Part shown: positions 15,354-16,672 of the stretch, in pieces
Layout: each line of letters starts with the position of its first letter
Position numbering within the stretch: position 1 is the stretch's first letter
Source of the DNA: an uncultured Gemmatimonadota bacterium
GTDB taxonomy: Bacteria; Gemmatimonadota; Gemmatimonadetes; Gemmatimonadales; Gemmatimonadaceae
Reading direction: 5' to 3'
Assembly (NCBI GenBank): GCA_946479895.1
Contig: CAMLHT010000053.1
Location: forward strand, 1 to 16,672
Length of the DNA: 16,672 nucleotides
Notes under the pieces: model-generated
Databases searched by the model: none
The model's input: only the letters and a program-made list of their open reading frames with translations
Told to the model about the DNA's origin: nothing
Program-made: the position numbers and the translations under genes

Positions 15354-16294
15354 GACAGCGACGCCGTCTCCGCCTCTGCGTCGGTCGCGATCGTTGCCGT
15401 CCGCTCGTGGCGTGCGGCGGCCAGCAGCGTGATGGCCGTATAGGTCACCACGATCACGACCAGCCAGCGGACGGCCGACAATGGGAGTGACTTCACGATG
15501 AACGCCGCCACCAGCACGGCCGGCACGCCGCCGATGAGCATCCCGACCACGGCGCGCGGGTCGAACGCGCGCTCGCGGATGAAGCGCGCACTCGCCACGG
15601 GCATGAGGAAGGCGCACGAGCCCATCATGATGGGAAAGGCCGCCGTCGGGTTCATCCCGAGGAGGCTGACGAGGATCATGCACGGACCGTAGAGGCCGAT
15701 GCCGATCGTCATCAGCGCGCCGAGCACGAAGTTGCCGATCAATCCCACCACGAGCAGCGTGCCGTCGAGACGCAGCAGGTCACCGCCGGCCGGCACGTAC
15801 TGGAGCTGCGCCGCCAGCATCAGGGCCGCCGCGCCGAGCATGGCGAGACCCATCCCGAACTGCACTCGGCTCCGCGGCCACCGGGCCACCACGCCCGCAC
15901 CCAGCCACGCGCCGAGCACCGCAGCGACGATCATGAGCACGAGCGTGCGCGGGTCCACGGGCACGAGGTGGGTGTAGATGAAGGCCTGTGCGATGGTCGG
16001 CAGGGTGTTCCCGACGTTGAGCGTGCCTGGCATGCGCTCGTCGCGAACCATCTTCCAGTGGCGGAAGATCGCCGTCGTGGTCGCGAAGGAGCCGATACCG
16101 AGCGTGTCGAAGAAGTTGGCGACGAAGCCCGTGGCCATCGTGCCCGGCGTCGGGTTCGTCGCGTCCTGCGCGGTGGCCCGCGCACGGCGCACTCCCATCA
16201 CGAGCACCACGAGGTAGAACAGGGTGCTCAGGGCGAGGGCAATGAACAGCACCATCTTGGCGTCCAGGGCGTGACTCACGTCGGCAAGCGGCAT
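15350..16294 (-). CDS. TSUP family (TauE/SafE-like) membrane permease
   Basis: This 314-residue integral membrane protein starts at ATG 16294 (MPLADVSHALDAKM). Hydrophobic segments suggest about eight membrane helices, near residues 13-34, 53-75, 97-110, 116-137, 146-165, 178-213, 217-236, 248-269 and 275-294 (some may be half-helices). The two repeat motifs GFVANFFDTLGIGSF (56-70) and GIGLYGPCMILVSLLGMNP (198-216) are typical of TSUP inner-membrane transporters. The family moves sulfite, sulfonates, organic acids or related anions (family knowledge); the substrate here cannot be read from sequence. The open frame extends to an ATG at 16444, adding 50 Arg/Pro/Ala-rich residues before the first helix. 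I prefer 16294 because the extension lacks family-like sequence, although no clear ribosome site precedes either start. First gene of a two-gene operon with the cyclophilin. Confidence 0.85.
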   Translation of the reverse strand: MPLADVSHALDAKMVLFIALALSTLFYLVVLVMGVRRARATAQDATNPTPGTMATGFVANFFDTLGIGSFATTTAIFRHWKMVRDERMPGTLNVGNTLPTIAQAFIYTHLVPVDPRTLVLMIVAAVLGAWLGAGVVARWPRSRVQFGMGLAMLGAAALMLAAQLQYVPAGGDLLRLDGTLLVVGLIGNFVLGALMTIGIGLYGPCMILVSLLGMNPTAAFPIMMGSCAFLMPVASARFIRERAFDPRAVVGMLIGGVPAVLVAAFIVKSLPLSAVRWLVVIVVTYTAITLLAAARHERTATIATDAEAETASLS

Positions 16295-16511
16295 CGTCGG
16301 TCGGGGGAGGGAAGTCGTGCGGCGGCAGCGAGCGGCGGCCGGCAGGATGGTCGTCAGGCGGGGCGCGAGCAGGGCATGGGCGCTCCGCAACGGAGACGGG
16401 AGACGGGCGCGCGGGGTTGCGGGTCGTGCGAGTCTGGCGGACATTGGATACTATATGCAATCGATTGGCGCAATAGCGAACGCCATTCGCGCTCCCTTCG
16501 CCCTTCCCGTC
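16295..16511. other. Divergent intergenic region between permease and lipoprotein genes
   Basis: This region holds the palindromic element at 16444-16467, a ~150-nt GC-rich permease leader (or N-terminal extension) at 16295-16444, and a short inverted repeat TGGCG/CGCCA (16466-16470, 16481-16485) upstream of the lipoprotein start. No other gene is seen. Confidence 0.5.
16443..16467 (-). promoter_or_regulatory. Candidate promoter/operator of the permease operon (copy 2 of the shared palindromic element)
   Basis: Plus-strand ATTGGATACTATATGCAAT (16444-16462) is an imperfect 19-bp dyad with 7 of 9 arm positions paired. It is followed by the perfect palindrome CAATCGATTG (16458-16467). On the minus strand it holds a -10-like TATAGT (16455-16450) in the same register as TACAAT in copy 1 near 14530. 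The outer ATTG...CAAT arms recall operators of FCD-type GntR regulators (family knowledge; no regulator gene is in the window). It sits between the divergent permease operon and the plus-strand lipoprotein gene, so it could control both. Confidence 0.55.
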
Positions 16512-16672
16512 ATGCGCGCTGCCGCCCGACTCGTCGCCCTCGCCCTGGTCGCAACCGCCTGTCGCCCGGGCCCCGGCGCGCTGCGTGGCGCCGCCGCGCC
16601 CCCCGCCGGTGCGCCGGGCGCCGCCGACATCGAGCAGACCGCGCCCGGCCGCCGGCCTCCCGCTCAGCTCGT
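16512..16672 (+). CDS. Putative lipoprotein, N-terminal part only
   Basis: An open frame starts at ATG 16512 and runs off the window end (53 complete codons). It encodes a basic start and hydrophobic stretch, RLVALALVATAC, with a lipobox-like ending at Cys17. A low-complexity Pro/Ala/Gly segment (PGPGALRGAAAPPAGAPG) follows, as is common in linkers after lipidation. No domain is visible in the available part and no Shine-Dalgarno precedes the start; the upstream 20 nt are pyrimidine-rich. It is divergent from the permease operon and shares its control region. Function cannot be assigned. Confidence 0.6.
   Translation, partial: MRAAARLVALALVATACRPGPGALRGAAAPPAGAPGAADIEQTAPGRRPPAQL

Noticed and set aside
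15354..15683. 110-codon upstream extension of the cyclophilin frame
   Set aside because: It is nested within the permease gene in another frame and has shadow-like composition; ATG 15353 overlaps the permease stop and starts an export signal.
1..16672. CRISPR array, tRNA/rRNA genes, insertion sequences, prophage or defence genes
   Set aside because: No regularly spaced repeats, no cloverleaf-like or rRNA sequence, and no transposase, integrase or nuclease-type protein was seen; composition is even along the window.

Overview
The window is GC-rich, densely coding bacterial chromosome. Secreted SusC/SusD proteins, many signal peptides and lipoproteins, TPR metallopeptidases, a TolB-propeller/CehA-like hydrolase and strong GC bias at third codon positions together suggest a Gram-negative didermic bacterium, most likely of the Gemmatimonadota. 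This phylum assignment comes from gene style and was not checked against a database.

Layout. (1) Positions 2-7170, plus strand: the 3' part of a SusD-like outer-membrane lipoprotein gene, then three tightly packed genes for exported HExxH-type putative metallopeptidases (995, 306 and 765 residues). Two of the three junctions are 4-bp ATGA overlaps and the third is a 16-bp gap with a good ribosome site, so this reads as one operon. A SusC partner is expected just upstream of the window. (2) Positions 7187-7230: a perfect 20-bp hairpin between two convergent operons. (3) Positions 7227-14396, minus strand: an operon of SusC (TonB-dependent transporter), SusD-like lipoprotein and a TolB-propeller/CehA-McbA-type metallohydrolase. 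(4) Positions 14640-16294, minus strand: a TSUP (TauE/SafE-type) permease translationally coupled to a cyclophilin-type peptidyl-prolyl isomerase lipoprotein. (5) From 16512, plus strand: the first 53 codons of an unrecognised putative lipoprotein.

Functionally, the window looks like two neighbouring Sus-type uptake loci. In both, an outer-membrane binding/import pair is linked to secreted hydrolases that are not glycosidases: metallopeptidases in one, an amidohydrolase-like enzyme in the other. The simplest inference is uptake of peptides or small amide-containing compounds, as in RagAB-type systems, rather than of glycans. No glycoside hydrolase, polysaccharide lyase or sulfatase is visible.

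The most notable non-coding signal is a near-identical palindromic, AT-rich element (about 14523-14540 and 16445-16462). It lies in the same orientation, and with a -10-like hexamer in the same register, upstream of both minus-strand operons. It looks like a shared operator/promoter. No tRNA, rRNA, CRISPR array, insertion sequence or integrase was seen.
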